From contig NC_084894.1 of the NCBI RefSeq assembly GCF_958979055.1, forward strand, positions 10,552,468 to 10,616,467: DNA of 64,000 nt, read 5' to 3'. The DNA is from Alnus glutinosa. Its lineage: Eukaryota; Streptophyta; Magnoliopsida; Fagales; Betulaceae. Shown here piece by piece: positions 63,201-64,000 of this stretch (the first letter of the stretch is position 1; every line of letters starts with the position of its first letter). The translations under genes and the position numbers were made by a program. The notes under the pieces were generated by a model. The model ran no database searches. It saw only the letters and a program-made list of their open reading frames with translations, and was not told the DNA's origin.

Positions 63201-63604
63201 CATTTAATTTTGTCAAAATTTCTACTGCCTTACCAGCACCCTTTACAAAAAGCCTTCCAACATAACTGAGATCATGGAGAAAATAAACACCAAGTCAACT
63301 TCATGCAAGTATGCTCTATCAAATGCAGAAGTAAAGAAACTACTATGTACCGTAGCTCTTCTTTTGCAGGATCATAAAGCTTGAAGAAAAGCAAAATATC
63401 ATCCTTTGTCTTGTCAGGTGGAGCAACAGCACCTAAATTCTGAACAATGATGCAGAAAATCAGACAATACTCTAAAGATCGTTATATTGTAGCAACTGTG
63501 AAGCCTTAACTCCAAGACAAGATTACCGGTCCATGCTCTACTTCCAAGAACAACTTTAGTTCCGCATTGTGAACCTTATTTGATACCTCCCTCAACTGTC
63601 CAAC
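54344..63604 (-). CDS. UBP12: UBP12/UBP13-like ubiquitin-specific protease, C-terminal 467 residues (gene continues past right edge)
   Basis: Plant counterpart of USP7, a nuclear/cytosolic deubiquitinase. The window holds the tandem ubiquitin-like region; the MATH and catalytic USP domains lie beyond position 64000. Sixteen phased GT-AG exons (1404 bp): 63527-63604, 63351-63439, 63157-63265, 60284-60352, 60099-60209, 59372-59427, 59056-59233, 58873-58974, 58629-58700, 58405-58470, 57962-58027, 55351-55437, 55101-55217, 54820-54894, 54645-54731 and 54344-54385. Diagnostic stretches are LREVSNKV, YVGRLFVKG, LTPHNCYSQQPKPQPIKYRG, QTSDILYYEVLDIPLPELQG, VYHFTKDT and the C-terminus FEKPVKIYN. No stops or shifts, so the gene looks functional. 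Several introns are enlarged by transposons. UBP12 and UBP13 cannot be told apart here. Confidence 0.95.
56284..56961. mobile_element. Mutator-like nonautonomous element in a UBP intron, 678 bp
   Basis: Long inverted ends: GGGGAAAATACATTTATCA on the left and GGGGAAAATACACTTTTCA on the complement of the right, continuing through CTTAGACCACCAAACTT in both (about 150 bp). A 9-bp duplication with one mismatch, TTTGAAAAT (56275-56283) and TTGGAAAAT (56962-56970). The interior is an irregular array of GGTGGC, GAACCACCCC and CCACCCC motifs. No coding sequence. Confidence 0.8.
57160..57199. repeat. (TAA)n microsatellite in UBP intron
   Basis: About 13 uninterrupted repeats between exons at 55351-55437 and 57962-58027. 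Confidence 0.95.
60490..60640. repeat. Short GGTGGC/GCCACC-rich repeat in UBP intron
   Basis: GGGGTGGCTGCGGGGCCACCC and GGAGGTGGCCGTGCGGCCACC are local inverted motifs like those inside the Mutator-like elements of this window. Probably a decayed fragment of the same kind. Confidence 0.4.
60982..62725. mobile_element. PIF/Harbinger-type element in a UBP intron, carrying a LINE insertion
   Basis: Ends GAGCACTAGCAGCAAATTTC on the left and GAGTACTAGCAACAACTTCC on the complement of the right, flanked by TAA (60979-60981 and 62726-62728), the typical PIF/Harbinger target. The outer parts (60982-61255 and 62656-62725) are mutually inverted and noncoding. The middle is a separate LINE fragment. Confidence 0.75.
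61256..62656 (+). pseudogene. LINE fragment with ORF1 C-terminal part and poly(A) tail
   Basis: GC-richer than its surroundings. The plus-strand frame ending at 62456 closes with GCCEVKNLECTINYDA and SSRGKARG, the segment that precedes the endonuclease in plant LINE proteins. The endonuclease and reverse transcriptase are absent: soon after the stop comes a LINE-type 3' end (TTTGTATACTTCTTGTATG, TTTACGCTTTTTATAAAATTC) and an A run (62636-62652). It is 5' truncated and internally deleted, or a nonautonomous LINE derivative. Confidence 0.65.
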
Positions 63605-63836
63605 CTATGATACAATGAAAGAGATATGAGATTGAGCAACAGACATCTTTGTATCAACAAGCACTGGCATAAGTACTCAAAAGCTAAGGGTGTTCAGACA
63701 AATGCCACAATGCACAACCAACAAAGGATATATCCAAACAGAGAAGTGAAACAGGATATTGCTGAACCACAGAACAGTTCAGATCATTGCAACAGAAAAA
63801 TATGTATATTGAACGAGCAAAACAATCAACTCATTT

Positions 63837-63864
63837 CCCCCCCCCCCCCCCCCCAAAAAAAAAA
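63837..63864. repeat. poly(C)18 followed by poly(A)
   Basis: Low-complexity run in a UBP intron near the right edge; an assembly weak point. Confidence 0.95.
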
Positions 63865-64000
63865 AACATTGGCATGGACATCATAATCCAAAACAATAAC
63901 GAAGAAAAGTCTAAGCTTAAGGATTATGTTATGAGCGGTCACAACTACTTTAGCATAGGCAACGGGTGCAACCTAAGTACACAAGACATATACAAGAGAA

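Overview
This is plant nuclear DNA, probably from a woody eudicot. It has GT-AG introns, AT-rich spacers, abundant plant-type transposons (Mutator-like, hAT, PIF/Harbinger, Copia, LINE) and plant-only gene families (KIN-12 phragmoplast kinesin, CXE carboxylesterase, a plastid-targeted DnaJ-type zinc-finger protein, UBP12/13). The species-level guess is inference only.

Layout: (1) 1-6.3 kb: the first 14 exons of a KIN-12E-like kinesin on the minus strand; the gene runs off the left edge. (2) 6.3-8.1 kb: its promoter and an AT-rich spacer. (3) 8.1-45.8 kb: a tandem triplication. Each unit carries, in order, a small secreted proline-rich peptide gene (+), a Mutator-like element that has captured a piece of the RPAP1/MINIYO gene (-), a repeat rich in GGAATCCGGCC, and a two-exon CXE15-like carboxylesterase (-). 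All three peptide genes are open. Of the three esterases only the last (43371-45275) is intact: copy A is frameshifted and has a 967-bp insertion, and copy B keeps only exon 2, with a nonsense codon. Unit B is split by a 7.3-kb Copia retrotransposon. (4) 45.8-47.2 kb: spacer with LINE and CACTA-like remnants. (5) 47.2-51.1 kb: a four-exon gene for a plastid-targeted CxxC zinc-finger protein (-), reconstructed across a 2.7-kb intron. (6) 51.1-54.3 kb: spacer. (7) 54.3 kb to the right edge: the last 16 exons of a UBP12/13-like deubiquitinase (-), with a Mutator-like element, a Harbinger element and a nested LINE in its introns.

The three single-copy genes are unrelated housekeeping genes (cytokinesis, plastid protein assembly, deubiquitination). 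The distinctive part is the triplicated block. Its units serve as mutual empty-site controls, so insertion ends and target-site duplications can be read to the base and the insertions put in relative order. The least characterised item is the family of three 82-85-residue secreted proline-rich peptides, which I cannot assign to a known peptide-hormone family.
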